Origin: Humulus lupulus
Lineage: Eukaryota > Streptophyta > Magnoliopsida > Rosales > Cannabaceae
Reading direction: 5' to 3'
Length of the DNA stretch: 64,000 nucleotides
Assembly: GCF_963169125.1 (NCBI RefSeq)
Contig: NC_084795.1
Span: forward strand, 193,476,214-193,540,213
The position numbers and the translations under genes were made by a program. Below, in pieces: positions 21,001 through 33,165 of the stretch (position 1 is the first letter of the stretch; every line of letters starts with the position of its first letter). Below the pieces are notes generated by a model. It was not told the origin of the DNA, ran no database searches, and saw nothing but the letters and a program-made list of their open reading frames with translations.

Positions 21001-22536
21001 TCGCGGTCCACTAACCGTTCCCACAAATACAAAGGGTACCTCCCCTTCTGGTTCAAAAGTCACCATCCTGCGCTTGCAGTCAATCGTTGCCCCATACTTT
21101 GATAACAAATCCACCCCTAGGATCATATCAGAGTCATCCATCACAAACTCAATCAGATCAACAGGAAATTCCCTACCATCTACCTCTACTGGTAATGCTC
21201 TAATCCATCTCGTAGAGACTACCAGTTCCCCAGTTGGCAACAAAGTCTGAAAACCCCTAGCATACAAAGCATTAGGTCTACCCAACTGATCTATTACTCT
21301 AGCAGACACAAATGAATGGGTAGCTCCTGAATCAATCAAGGCAGTATACAAAGAACCAGCGCTAGAAATCAGACATGTCACAACTAAGGGGCTAGCCTCC
21401 ACCTCAGTCTGAGTCAAAGAAAACATTCTGGCAGGAGCGAGACTGTAACCCTACTTCGACTCCTCCTTCATGGCTTGTGGGCAGTCCTTCTTCAGATGAT
21501 TGGCACTCCCACAGAAAAAAGAAGCCCTAATCCTGCATTTAGCCTGGTGTCGTCGTCTGCACCGAGGACACACTGGAAAGCTCGTCTAGTTGTCACCTCC
21601 GCCCTATCGGCCACTAAAATCACCTCGTGCCCTCCTATCCGAACTGGGAGGAACAAAGGAATCTGGGGCATTCCTCTTCTACTCACTGGAGCCACTACCC
21701 CGACAGGATCCAATAAAAGGAGGCACTGTCCTCCTAGCATTGTGCATAATAGTGCTCTCTCTCCAAATCTGGTCCTCGGCCCCCTAAGCTGTAAGGGTCT
21801 TGTCCACAACCTGAGCATAGGTAGTAGTCTCTGGATCCAAAGTGATCTTCACATCACGAGAGATCATAACGTTCAATCCCCGTACAAATCTGCCTCTTCT
21901 TGCCACATCTGTCGACACTAAATATGACCCAAACTTTGCCAATCGATCAAATTTCAGGGCACACTCTGTCACGGTCAACCGGTTCTGGGTCAGGTTGATG
22001 AAACCGTCAACCTTTGTAGCTCAGACTGCAACACTGTAATACTTCTCGTTGAAGATGTTCTTGAATTCTTCCCAGGTCATGACTGCCACATTCCTTCTCT
22101 GAACCACTACATCCCACCAGATGCAAGCATCTTCTCTAAACATGTAGCTGGCACAGGCTACCCTCTCGTTCCCCTCAACCCTCATGAAATCCAAGATAGA
22201 GGAAACCATATTCATCCACTGCTCTACCCACAGTGGGTCTGGTCCACCCTCGAAGGTGGGAGGATGCTACTTCCTGAACCTTTCATACAAAGGTTCCCAC
22301 CTGTTCTCCATCACAGGCTGAATCGGCACTGGCGCCACAACCTGCTGAACTAGCAACCCAGTGACCTGTGGAGGGGCTTGCTGCCTCAACTGTCAGAGTT
22401 CTTCTTCTCTTCATTGCAATCTTGCTTCCATTTCGGCAAACATCTGTTGCCAATTCTATGGGGCAGGTGGAGGGTCCTGACCCTGGTTGTCATCCTCGGC
22501 CCTACTGCCGTGGAGACTCGATGAGTGTCGAGGCAT
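18066..22536 (-). pseudogene. Ch1 gag-pol polyprotein, heavily broken
   Basis: Start ATG at 22536 gives MPRHS, like the MPRQS start of Ch2. Capsid-like gag lies near 22250-21780 (DACIWWD, VRGLNVMI). The zinc knuckle near 21490-21535 has lost its first cysteine (SFFCGSANHLKKDC). Protease is near 21330 (DSGATHSF). RT lies at about 20880-20110 with FIDDILVY near 20325, and RNase H at about 19990-19440. Integrase at 19322-18270 keeps the HHCC finger and the catalytic D, D and E (TMDF, SDRDPTF, DGQSERM). The chromodomain at about 18190-18066 is shortened by a small deletion after LDQDLSYE. Many stops and frame changes separate these blocks; it cannot make a full polyprotein. Confidence 0.9.
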
Positions 22537-22876
22537 CTCAACAAATATGCATGTAATGAACGACCCCGCTCATCAGGCATGATAACAACATCCAAAACCA
22601 CCTCCCAATCACATCAGACAACCACAAACAACAATCCATATAGCATACCAATAACATATAACACTCAACAGGCCATGCCCTGGCATCATGCATATGTTAA
22701 CTCATTCATCATGCTCTATATGAAATAATTAGGTAAACAGGCCATTTAAGAACATATTCAAACATATAAGTCAATTATTACCAACCAACTCTGAGATGAG
22801 CTTGTCAATGACATCGAGTGTACATGTTCGGTCAATCTCCAAGAACCATAAACCTTGGCTCGCTCTGACACCAAGT
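22537..22876 (-). other. Ch1 leader and primer binding site
   Basis: AT-rich leader between gag and the 5' LTR. At 22862-22873 the minus strand reads TGGTGTCAGAGC, one base off the initiator-methionine tRNA site TGGTATCAGAGC used by most plant chromoviruses. Confidence 0.8.
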
Positions 22877-24509
22877 TGTAACGCCCTACTACCTTAGAGT
22901 GGTTACTAAGTGAGTTTAAAATGTGCATTTAACTAGCTAACCAAGCATTTAACTCAAAAAGTGTAACTAAACTGTATTAATATCACATAATTTGAAAATG
23001 TAAGCATTCATTGAAAATTATAAGTGTTTTGCATTAGGGATCCCAAAAATACCGTTTATAAACATTTACAACTCAAAATATGTTTTATGTAGACTAAACG
23101 ACAACATTGGATTTAGTACAAAGCATCTCCCAAAAATACCGCTGGCCGTGGCAGCCAGGCAGACCAGACATGTACGCGTCGCCTCACGCTCTCCGTACTC
23201 ATGGTTGGTCAATCTTCCCCTCGCCCTTACCTGCACCACAGAGCACCCGTGAGCCAAAGCCCAGCAAGAAACTCCACACAAATAGATATCATATGCATAT
23301 CAATCACTCAGCATATAGGAAATTCGCCAATAGGCTAAACATATACGGTCGTCCAGTCCCTGGCACTTTACCAGACCCTGGGATTACGGTCTACACCACA
23401 AGGATATCCCAGATATCCTTTAGGGTCTTACCCTGGCAACTCGCACTCCGCGTGCTAAACGCTGTTCCCGGCCCCTTGCTGTTCTCGGCCTTCACCGTTC
23501 TCGGCCTTTGCCGTTCCCGGCCCTTGCCGTTCTCGGCCTTCACCGTTCCCAGCTCTTACCGACCATTTACATATTTGCATACATAGCATAATTATTCAAA
23601 CAAATAAATATGTATTAACATAATCAATGAGCTATGCCCTGCATATAATCATATAGGGTCGTACCCTGCAACACAACTACAGGGCCTCACCCTACTCTAT
23701 GGGTACATCACTTTTTCTTACCTGTGTCCTGAGCTTCTTGAGCACCGAAATCTCGAGCACGGTCCTCTAACCCGATCCTTGCTGAAAACCTAGTCACAAC
23801 ACATACATAGCACTCTCATTACTAACCAATTTCTAATCATCTCCCGGAACTAATCCTGTGCTCTTGGGACCTCTCGTTTCCCTCCACAAGGTAGCGGAAG
23901 CGTCCCCTGAGCCAAAACCCCAAAAACACATTTTCCTCTACCCAGAAATTATCCTAGCACCGCAGCACAACCCCTTAGGGTCCGCGGCGCCCAGAATGGT
24001 CTCATGCCCTGATTCAGCCTAGCGCCGCGGTGCGGAAGAACAGGGTCGCGACGCTCTCACGCGAACCCAGAAAACTGGATTTTTCCCTAACATTTTCCCA
24101 AGCCAAAACTCTTCCAAATCAAACCCAGGGTACTCCGAAGTCCCAAATCAATCTATAACCCCAAGTAAATATTATGGAAACTCAGAAACAACAACTGCAA
24201 GCTCAAATATCCAATCAAATCCATAAATCACCTAGTGGTTTAAAACTCTACAAACTTAAACAACACTTTATAAACTTTAAACCACCATTCAGAAATCTTA
24301 AACCATTTCAGCAAATACACTTCAAAGATACACAAAATTCTTTCCTTAAACAGGGTTTCGACCTTGAGCCACCACCAAATCCAATTCCAAGCTTGAATCT
24401 CTTGATTTCCAAACTGAATCTCACAATCACTAAGCCACAAACCCAATTTTTAGCACTCAACCCAAATTCTCAAAACATGCAAGGAAACTTAAAAAGCATA
24501 TATGAAACC
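22877..24509 (-). repeat. Ch1 right (5') LTR, truncated by Tat-B
   Basis: It begins TGTAACGCCC at 22877 and matches the left LTR up to 24509, where Tat-B begins. The missing remainder corresponds to 17274-18029. It holds the intact S1 site (24206-24210), the CTAAA site matching the Tat-A flank (23335-23339) and a GC-rich short-repeat block (about 23460-23565). Confidence 0.9.
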
Positions 24510-24560
24510 TGTTGATGCTCATAATCTCATCAAGGGAAAATGAAAGGCCGTCACATGGGC

Positions 24561-24930
24561 GAAGCCCCACCGTCTCGCGAAGCCGTTCCGCGAGGCCACC
24601 ATCTCGCGAGGCCATCTCACGAGGTCCTCGTGTGGACGAAGCCCCACCGTCTCGCGAAGCCGTTCCGCGAGGCCACCATCTCACGAGGCCATCTCGCGAG
24701 GCCCTCGTGTGGGCGAAGCCCCACCATCTCGCGAAGTCGTTCCGCGAGGCCACCATCTCGCAAGGCCATCTCGCGAGGCCCTTGTGTGGGCGAAGCTCCA
24801 CCCTCTCGCGAGGCCATCCCGCAAGGCCCTCGCATAGGCGGAGCCCCATCCTCTCGCGAGGCCATCCCGCGAGGCCTCGCGTGGGCGAGACCCCACTGTC
24901 TCGCGAGGCCATCCCGCGAGGCCCTCGCGT
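24561..24930. repeat. 77-bp GC-rich tandem repeats in the Tat-B LTR
   Basis: Units begin with GAAGCCCCACC or variants at 24561, 24638, 24715 and 24792, spacing 77 each time, then shorter derivatives of about 47 bp. The core CGCGAGGCC recurs many times. Several frames stay open because of the repeat. Confidence 0.9.
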
Positions 24931-25132
24931 GGGCGAGACCCCATCGTATCGCGGGTCCCTTAGGCCATTCCAACCGCGAGAGGCCGAGGGACGCCACGAG
25001 GCCATCAAACAGGCGAGGCCATCAAATGGGCGAGGCCGTCCCATTCCGCGAGGCCCTCCCGTCTCGCGAGGCCACCGATCCGCGAGGCCCTTGGGCCACT
25101 CCCACCATGCCCATGCGCGGGGCCAGGAGGGG

Positions 25133-25308
25133 CTGCGAGGCCGTCTATGGCGCCCCATGCGCGAGGCCAAGAGGGGTTGCGAGGCCGTCTATGGCGCCCC
25201 GTGCGCGAGGCCAAGAGAGGCTGCGAGACCGTCCATGGCGCCCCATGCACGAGGCCGAGGGAGGCTGCGAGGCCGTCAATGGCACCCCATGCGCGAGGCC
25301 GCGCAAGG
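25133..25308. repeat. 44-bp GC-rich tandem repeats in the Tat-B LTR
   Basis: Four units of 44 bp begin at 25133, 25177, 25221 and 25265 (core CTGCGAGGCCGTC...TGGC). They are separate from the 77-bp array but share GCGAGGCC. Confidence 0.88.
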
Positions 25309-25791
25309 TCCCACATGCGCACGCCCTGGGAAGTCCATCAGCCCATCATCTTCTCAGGAGGCCGACACCCCGTGACTTGACGCGTAGAGGCCCAAGACCC
25401 CTACTCAACGCCACGGCCAGTACGGGCACCAAGGATCCCCTTTTTCATACCTCGAAGTCCCTATGCTTAGGAGATCCAGTACGAGTCGAATGAGACATAT
25501 TTGTACGAACAAGTACTAAGTACGGATACCAGTGCCAGTGAGACTGTTGGGGTAAGGATCATGGTCCGTACGTCTACGGCCATAAGTCAGAACCGACACC
25601 ACTACCACCTACGCCAATACGCCTGCCACCACACATCAGACATGGGTACAGACAAGTAGTGGAGACATCCTCCTGACACCTGCTCCTGTACGGGATGTAC
25701 AACCACAACCTCTAAAGCCACTCCCCTAATACAGTACGTTTGTACCACTTGGTCCCCTGGACCACTATGTACCTAAGGCCATTAGATCCTA

Positions 25792-25799
25792 CTATAAAA
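25792..25799 (+). promoter_or_regulatory. TATA box of the Tat-B LTR promoter
   Basis: CTATAAAA in a unique part of the LTR, about 200 bp before the LTR end, a usual distance for a plant LTR promoter. Start expected near 25825-25835. Confidence 0.65.
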
Positions 25800-25998
25800 T
25801 GAATTCCAAGGCCACCTGAAAGGGGGTTGGAAATTTGACTGTAACAGAGGCATTAGTGTGAATGAGATACTGAGTTCTCCATTGTTCTTAGATTATTGTT
25901 CTTGAGTTATTGTTCAAGTTTTCATAACTTTCCAATTAGCGATTCTAATTTGATAATTTTTCCAACTTAACTTCGTTGACGAGTTCTCACCGTCAACA

Positions 25999-26019
25999 GT
26001 TTGGCGTCTTCTGTGGGAA
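25999..26019 (+). other. Tat-B primer binding site
   Basis: Directly after the LTR the sequence is TTTGGCGTCTTCTGTGGGAA after one G. This resembles the TTGGCGCCGTCTGTGGGAA type seen in many Tat elements. It differs from that of Tat-A. Confidence 0.7.
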
Positions 26020-26066
26020 AGTTAGTTTTAAGCTACTGTTCCACCATTGTTTCCGACAAGAAGAAG

Positions 26067-28766
26067 ATGCCGAGACGCTCGAAGCGACTGAGGGAGACGC
26101 GGGAGGTCGAAGTTCACCTGAGCGGAGTCCAGCTGAAGGCCTCCATGAGGGACGCTCCTCCGCCCAGAGACGTAGATCCCCCACAAGACCCTGAGGTTCA
26201 CGGGGGTGATAGGGTGGCCTCATCGCCAGCCGCTCCACCCGAAGGGAGTCCTCCAAGAGCACCCCCGGTAAACGCTGATGCGTTCCCTCCTCCAAAACCG
26301 CCGCAGGCACCGAACTCCGGCCGGCAAGACCCGGGCCCTTCTACCCGTAGGCATGACAAGCACCCCCGGGTCCACTCCGTGAGCTCGAGTTCGAAGTCCC
26401 GGTTTTACGAAGAGGAGATACGTGAACTCCACTGCAAAAACCAAAGATTAGAAACCACCTTAGAAAACATGCAGGAGGTCCTTAACGGCCTATTGCAGGG
26501 TAAGTCTAGCGTGACCTTGCCTAAGGGGAAGGAGAAGGGCAAGGATAGGGTGGAGACCACAGTGCCGGTAGATGATGGGAGAACCCGACATTCAACTAGC
26601 AACACCCCTCGCACAAAGCAAAATGATCACCCCGAACCGCCTAAGCAGGCCCAAAAGCCAACGCCAAGGGCCAACACTGCCCCTCGCCATGAGGATGAGG
26701 TCACCTCCAAAAGAGCACCCCTAGACTTGCGGGAGGAACTCAATAAGAAGAGGGCGGGCCAAGGGACCACGCCCCCTGTGGCGCCTCGAGAAGGCAAGGG
26801 AAAGGCAGGTCCTAGCCCGTCCACTTTGAGAGATACTCTCAGCAAGAGGAGGCAGGATCTAGACACGGAGATGCGAAGCTTGCGCAGCAAGATCGTCACC
26901 GCATCAGGTGGCTAGGTCTTTGAGGAGGACTTCGACCATGAGTCACCCTTCGTGAGAGAAATCCAAGCGATCTGACTCCCCACCAATTTTAAGGAGCCCA
27001 ACATGACCCCTTACGAAGGGAACACGGATCCAAAATACCACCTGGATGCGTTTAATGATCTGATGAAACTAAGGGGAATCGGGAGTGGTGCCAGGTGCCA
27101 TTGCTTCGCTGTTACTCTGAAGGGACCTGCCTATAAATGGTTCAAAAGACTAAGGCCAGGGTCCATTAGGTCCTGGCAGCAGTTCTCTGATGAATTCCTC
27201 CAACAGCATCATGCCGTGCGGGACTACACAATGTCAGGTACCAGTCTGGCTAACGTGAAGCAAGGGGAGAAGGAGAGCCTAAAAAGCTACATTCACCGGT
27301 TCAATATGGAGGCCGCAAAAGTGGGGAGCCTAACGCGCCGGGAGTTAAAAATGGCCATTACTGCTGGGGTGCTCCCAGGGAGCAAGTTGTGGGACAACAT
27401 GCTAAAGAGGGAAGTCACCGACTTGGATGACTTCTATGAAAGAGCACAGAAGTACATCCGTGTGGAGGATGGCCACGCAAACCTGAAGTCCGGAAAGAAG
27501 GAGCCCCACGCAAAGCCCCCAATTAACGACGGGCCGAATGTAGCTAAGAAGAAGAGGACGTATGAGGGGTCGAGAGATGACCAGCAGAGGAAGACCAAAC
27601 GATGGGGTGATAATAGGCCAACAGCCTATACTTACTACACGAACCTCACTGACACCAGGGAGCATATTTACGTCACCAACGAAGATCGAGTGCCCTTCAA
27701 AAAGCCCCCACCAATGAGAAAGGATCGGTCCAAGAGGGACCCCAGTAAATACTGCCAATACCACAAGGACATTGGGCACACCACGGCAGAGTGTATCCAC
27801 TTGAAGGAGGAAATTGAGGAGCTTATCCGCCGGGGACACTTAGGCCGCTATGTCAAGAGAGAAAGGCAAAGGCCAGAAAACGAGCCCACAGCGCCCCAGG
27901 CACAGGAGCGAGCCCCAGAAATACAGGGGGAGGTTCGCACCATTTTTGGAGGCCCAGGATTTGGGGGAGACTCTAGGAAGGGGCGAGATAGGTATGCAAG
28001 AGAGGCTCGACGAAGTCCGCCTCCCTGCGTCATGAGTTTAGAACAGCGACCCCCAAAGAGTTTCAAGGGGGAAAACGACTCGATAACATTCACTGAGGAG
28101 GACGCGCGGGGGGTACACTTTCCCCATAATGATCCACTGGTGTTGACAGTCCAATTGGCGAATATGCGTGTGCATCGAGTCCTAGTGGACAATGGAAGCT
28201 CGGTGGACATCTTATATCGCCCTGCTTTAGAAAAGATGGGACTGGGCATTCGTCACCTGAAGCCCTGCCAGTCGTCCCTATCTGGATTTACAGGGGATTC
28301 GGTGCAACCCCTTGGGATGATCGAATTGACACTTACCATGGGGGAGCAACCCCGTCAAACTACAGTCATGTCTAACTTTGTTGTAGTAGATTGTGCATCA
28401 GCTTTCAACGCGGTATTAGGGAGGCCCTCCCTGAGAGAATTGAAAGCCATAACTTCGATATATCACTTAGTTGTCAAGTTCCCGACTCTAGGAGGGGTCG
28501 CAAGTATGAAAGGAGAACAGAAGGAGGCAAAGGAGTGTTACAACACCTCACTCCGCACGCCTGCAAAGCCGCGTGAGCCGATGGCCATGGTGGTACATGA
28601 GGCGCAATGTATGCCCACGGGGGCTCCGCAGGAGCTGGACCCTCGAGTCGTGGATGAGGCAAGAGCAGAACCAGTAGAAGAAGTGGAGGAGGTTACGGTG
28701 ACAGAGGAACCCTTAAGGAAATTAAAGATAGGGAGAAGCCTACAAGGTGACGTGAAGGAAGAGTAG
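26067..28766 (+). pseudogene. Tat-B gag and protease
   Basis: Start ATG at 26067 (MPRRSKRLRE), chosen over the ATG at 26001, which lies in the leader next to the primer site. A charged, proline-rich N-terminus is followed by two in-frame stops, TAG at 26913-26915 and a TGA about 60 bases later, where homology runs on in the same frame. The capsid-like gag domain (27003-27480) contains AYKWFKRLRPGSI. The zinc knuckle at about 27752-27793 is CQYHKDIGHTTAEC, again CX2HX4HX4C. Protease has VDNGSSVDIL with its aspartate at 28188-28190. The block ends at a TAG (28764-28766) directly followed by in-frame RT-linker sequence. All three stops fit a single-base change. Confidence 0.9.
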
Positions 28767-31700
28767 ATGAAATTTTTGAAGGAAAATCTAGACGTATTTG
28801 CATGGAGTCATGAGGACATGGTGGGCATAGACCCCAGCGTGATGTGCCACCACTTGAACATCTCCCCAGGAGCAAGGCCCGTCAGGCAAAAAAGGCGGGC
28901 GCTAGACCCAACAAGATACGCGGCGTTAAAAGAGGAGGTTGACAAGTTGAAGGCTAACGGTTTCATCCGTGAGTCTTTCTACCCTGTGTGGGTATCGAAC
29001 CCAGTACTCGTGCCCAAGCCAAATGGAAAGTGGAGAACTTGCGTCGATTTCACGAATTTGAATAAAGCTTGTCCTAAGGACAGCTTCCCACTTCCCAGGA
29101 TAGATCAGTTAGTAGATGCAACAGCGGGGCATAGTTACTAAGTTTTATGGACGCCTACTCAGGATACAACCAAATCCCAATGAACCCGGCAGATGAAGAG
29201 CACACGTCATTCATTACAGACAAAGGGCTATACTGTTACAAAGTGATGCCCTTCGGGCTCAAGAATGCGGGAGCCACCTATCAAAGGCTGGTGAATAAAA
29301 TGTTCGCCAATCAGATAGGAAGGAATATGGAGGTGTATGTGGATGACATGCTTGTGAAAACCAAAGTAGCAGCAGAGCTCAACAAAGACCTTGGTGAGAT
29401 GTTTGACACGCTCAGGAAATACCGGATGAAGTTGAACCCAGCCAAGTGCACCTTCGGGGTATCCTCAGGAAAATTCATGGGTTTCATGGTCAATTCCAGA
29501 GGTATCGAGGCCAATCCTGACAAGATAAAGACACTCATAGAAATGAGCCTGCCAAAGAACAAGAAGGAGGTGCAGTGCCTGACAGGAAGGGTGGCGGCCC
29601 TTAATAGGTTCATATCAAGGTCCACCGACAAGTGCCTCCCATTCTTTGACATCCTCAAAGGGAGCAAGAAGTTCGTTTGGGATGAAAGGTGTGAGGAAGC
29701 ATTTGTCAAGCTAAAAGAGCACCTAGGGAAGCCGCCCCTGTTAGCAAAGCCAGAGAAGGGCGAGAAGCTGTACCTGTACTTGGCAGTGTCTGAGCATGCC
29801 ATCAGTGCAGCCCTGGTTAAGGGAGAGAAGAAGCAACAACAGCCCGTATACTATATCAGCAAGCGTCTGGTGGACGCGGAGAGCCGGTATCCAGAGATCG
29901 AAAAACTGGCCTATGCGCTAGTAGTGGCGTCGAGGAAGTTGAAGCCTTTCTTCCATGCGCATACAATTGATGTCTTAACAGATAGTCCTTTGAGACAAGT
30001 CTTACATAAGCCAGAGACTTCAGGGAGACTAATGAAATGGTCGATTGAGCTAAGTCAGTTTGATATTGTCTACACCCCAAGGGCCTCCATCAACAGACAG
30101 GTGCTGGCAGATTTTATAGTAGAGTTCACCCATCAGCCGAATGAAAGACAGAGTGAAGGAGGGGAGCAGCCTGTTATGGAGGATGAACTAGGAGGTGTAG
30201 AGGAGTGGAGTTTGCATGTTGATGGGGCATCGAATGAAGGAGGATCGGGAGCGGGTATCATGATGACCGGGCCCGAGGGACACAGAATGTACTGCGCAAT
30301 CCGATTTGGGTTCGAGGCCTCCAATAATGAGGCGAAGTACGAGGCGCTCTTAGCTGGCCTGCGTCTAGCCCAAGAATTGAAAGTAACGCGCCTTCATATT
30401 TTCAGTGACTCGCAATTGGTGGTATGCCAAATAAAGGGGGAGTACCAGGAAAGGGGGCCCAAGATGGCAGCATATTTGGAGAAGGTGAAGGGTTATCTGG
30501 GACGAATGGTGGCATATACTATAGAGTAAATCCCCAGAGAAAAGAACACCCATGCCGATGCACTCGCAAAGCTGGCATCTACCAAGGATGGTGATGTCTT
30601 GGAATCAATACCCGTGGAGTACTTACCAAAGCCCAGCATCGAAGGCGCAGATGTGCACATGATCAGCGTCCCAAAGAAATCATGGACCGAGCCAATCAAG
30701 AGGTACCTGGAGGAAGGAGCCTTGCCTGCGGATAAAAACGAATCTCAGAGGTTGGTGTACAAGGCCGCAAGGTATGCCTTGATAGATGGGGTCCTTTACA
30801 AAAGAGGATTCTCCATGCCACTCCTGCGGTGTGTAGAAGAAGAGGAGGCGTTGAAGGTGTTACAAGAGATCCACGAGGGAGAGTGCGGCAACCACGAAAG
30901 TGGACCCTCCACGGCTAGGAAGGCCATGAGACAAGGATACTACTGGCCTTCCATGGAGAAAGACGCGCATGACTTTGCCACGAAATGCGACAAGTGCCAG
31001 AGGCACTCCAATTACCCTCGAAGACCCCCAAGCGAACTGACCAGCATGCCCAGCCCCTGGCCCTTCGCTATCTGGGGGATAGACTTAATCGGCGCTCTTC
31101 CTACAGGCAGGGGTGGAGCGAAGTACGCGGTGGTGGCAGTCGATTATTTCACTAAGTGGGTAGAAGCGGAACCCCTTGTGAAGATAACCGCTAAGCACAT
31201 CACCTCTTTTGTCAACAAATTCATTGTGTGTCGATATGGGGTACCCTACAAGATTATTTCCGACAATGGTACCCAATTCGAAGGAGGAGCCTTCGATGAA
31301 TACTGTAAGGAAAGACGAATAAGGAGGAGCTTCTCCGCGGTGGTACACCCCCAGGCCAATGGGCAAGTGGAGGCCATCAACAGGGTCCTGAAGAAGAACC
31401 TAAAGACAAAGCTAGAGAAGATGAAGGGAGCCTGGGCAGATGAGCTACCAAATGTGCTGTGGGCTTACAGAACCACCCCACGCACGACTACTGGGGAGTC
31501 CCCATTCTCCTTGGCCTATGGGTGCGAGGCTGTGCTCCCAGTCGAGATGCGAGTCACGTCCCACAGGGTACAGGCATATGGAGACGAAGCCAACCACGTA
31601 GCCCTGACCGAAAGCTTAGACATGGTGGAGGAAAAGAGAGAAAAAGCCCAAATGAGGGTGGCGGTATACCAGCAACGCACCGCAAGGTACTACAATTCGA

Positions 31701-31918
31701 GGGTGCGAGAGAGAACTTTCAGAGTCGGCGACCTGGTGCTCAGGAAGGTGCTCCCAAACACACGAGACCCAGGTGCAGGAGTGCTGGGGGCAAATTGGGA
31801 GGGGCCCTACCAGGTTGCTCAGTGCATCCCCCAGAACACTTACAAGCTGGCTCGCATGGATGACACCATCATACCCCGGGCATGGAACGCAGAACACCTG
31901 AGGAAGTACTACCAGTAA
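28767..31918 (+). pseudogene. Tat-B reverse transcriptase, two RNase H domains, integrase
   Basis: RT starts in frame with the preceding block; a one-base loss near 29133 shifts the frame in the segment before [11 protein letters not shown]. The RT active site YVDD is at 29335-29346. The first RNase H (about 29765-30005) reads LYLAVSEHA, with no catalytic aspartate at its start. The second RNase H (30208-30590) has DGASNEGG, NNEAKYEA, FSDSQL and HADALA, broken once by TAA at 30527-30529. Integrase follows in the same frame with an HHCC finger and the catalytic residues in GIDLIG, SDNGTQF and QANGQVEAI. It ends at 31918. From 30599 on, 439 codons are uninterrupted. Confidence 0.92.
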
Positions 31919-33165
31919 GGCGCCCATGCCCGCGGGTAAAAGCACAAGTGTGGCACGCTGCCTTGATAGGATAGGAAGAAATCAAAGAGGTTACCTAGAT
32001 AGCCTCCTAAGCAGATGTGAGTCTTTTTACGTTTTTCTTCATATGACAACCACCTATGTACCGTTGCAACTACGTGTATGAGACCATTATGTTACGAATA
32101 TGATGAATGAAACCACATATTATAAGTAAAACTGTTAGCCACTTCGTGTGTTATTTTTTCTTCAATACTCGGGCATCAGCCAAAGTGTCCGCCGAAATAA
32201 ATTTCACCAAACACTTGGGGGGTAGGACAAGGGGCGATAACACAGCTAGCAAGGGGAACCTAAAAAGGGCCCTCTAACGGAGGATCTTGGAAAGGACCCC
32301 TCGCCCTCCTAAAAAAGAGGCTCCTAAAAAAGACCCTCTGATAAGGGATCTTGAAAAGGGCCCTCAATTAGGAGTAGCCTAAAAATGACCCCCTATGCAT
32401 TAGGAGGACCCGAGAGGGACCATGGCCCTGAAAAGGACCGTTCAATGGGAGGTCCTAGAAGGACCCCTTATATCAGGGCCCTAGACGAAGTCCCTAAACA
32501 CAGAAAATAGTAAAAAGACCTTGCAAGGCCTCCCCTGAGTTTACAAGGATTAGCTACCCTTGTGAACATCAAGGAGGCCAAAAGGCCTTACGAAAGAAAA
32601 ATATATATATAGTGACAACACTAATAAGTCTAGAGCGGCCACCAAGCCGTCTAGCCAAAAAGGGTCCCAAAAGAGACCCTTGCAGAAATAGTACTATGCA
32701 AAATGACGAGAGGGACGCTTCTCGCAAAGAAATAATAAGCGCGCGCAAGAAAAACATAAAAGGATAGCTAAGACCCAAGGGGTCAAAATATCCTTATAGA
32801 AACCACCAAGAGGCACCAAAAGAGGTCCCAATGAACCCTCTCACATGGGATCCAAAGGACCTCCAGCCTGACAAATAAAAGAAGGGAACCAACCAAACCC
32901 CGTCATACAGGCATAAAAGGGCCTCAAATGCAGTAGAACAAGAAATAAACAGCAACATCATATGTATTCATACATTAAAAAAAAAAAAGAGAGTTCTCAA
33001 GATAATACAAGGGTTACTAACAGAAAAGTAGCACTGGTGATGACGTTACAAAATAAAAAACAAAAAAGGAGCGAGACTATTTCAAGGCCTCCTGTAGTGG
33101 GCACTCCACCAGGCCGTTCGGGCAACAGCTTGCTCACCAAAAGAGGAGAAGTCGAAGTTGGGATC
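31919..33165. other. Tat-B tail between integrase and antisense gene
   Basis: No gene is seen. It contains the internal polypurine-like motif (32214-32226) and a stretch of imperfect short repeats at about 32260-32480 (variants of GGATCTTGRAAAGGRCCC). An A-run lies at about 32978. Short open frames show no family signature. Confidence 0.6.
32214..32226 (+). other. Internal polypurine tract-like motif of Tat-B
   Basis: CTTGGGGGGTAGG, about 300 bp after the integrase stop. It shares CTTGGGGGGTA with both Tat-A motifs (124-137 and 6367-6379). Confidence 0.6.

Larger units (their letters stand above)
13782..24509 (-). mobile_element. Ch1: chromovirus (Tekay/Del type), nested and decayed
   Basis: Left LTR (partly lost to Tat-A, interrupted by S1) ends at 18029. 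The internal region is 18030-22876. The right LTR begins at 22877 and is cut at 24509 by Tat-B. Pol order is protease, RT, RNase H, integrase and a C-terminal chromodomain, all on the minus strand and full of stops and shifts. Confidence 0.9.
24510..25998 (+). repeat. Tat-B 5' LTR, 1489 bp
   Basis: It starts TGTTGATGCTC and ends CGTCAACA, followed at once by the primer site. The first half is CpG-rich tandem repeats; the second half holds the promoter. The single copy means insertion age cannot be read. Confidence 0.88.

Noticed and set aside
24512..25493. Long arginine- and proline-rich open frames on both strands in the Tat-B LTR
   Set aside because: They arise from 77-bp and 44-bp GC-rich repeats that happen to lack stops in several frames at once; no start context or family signature.
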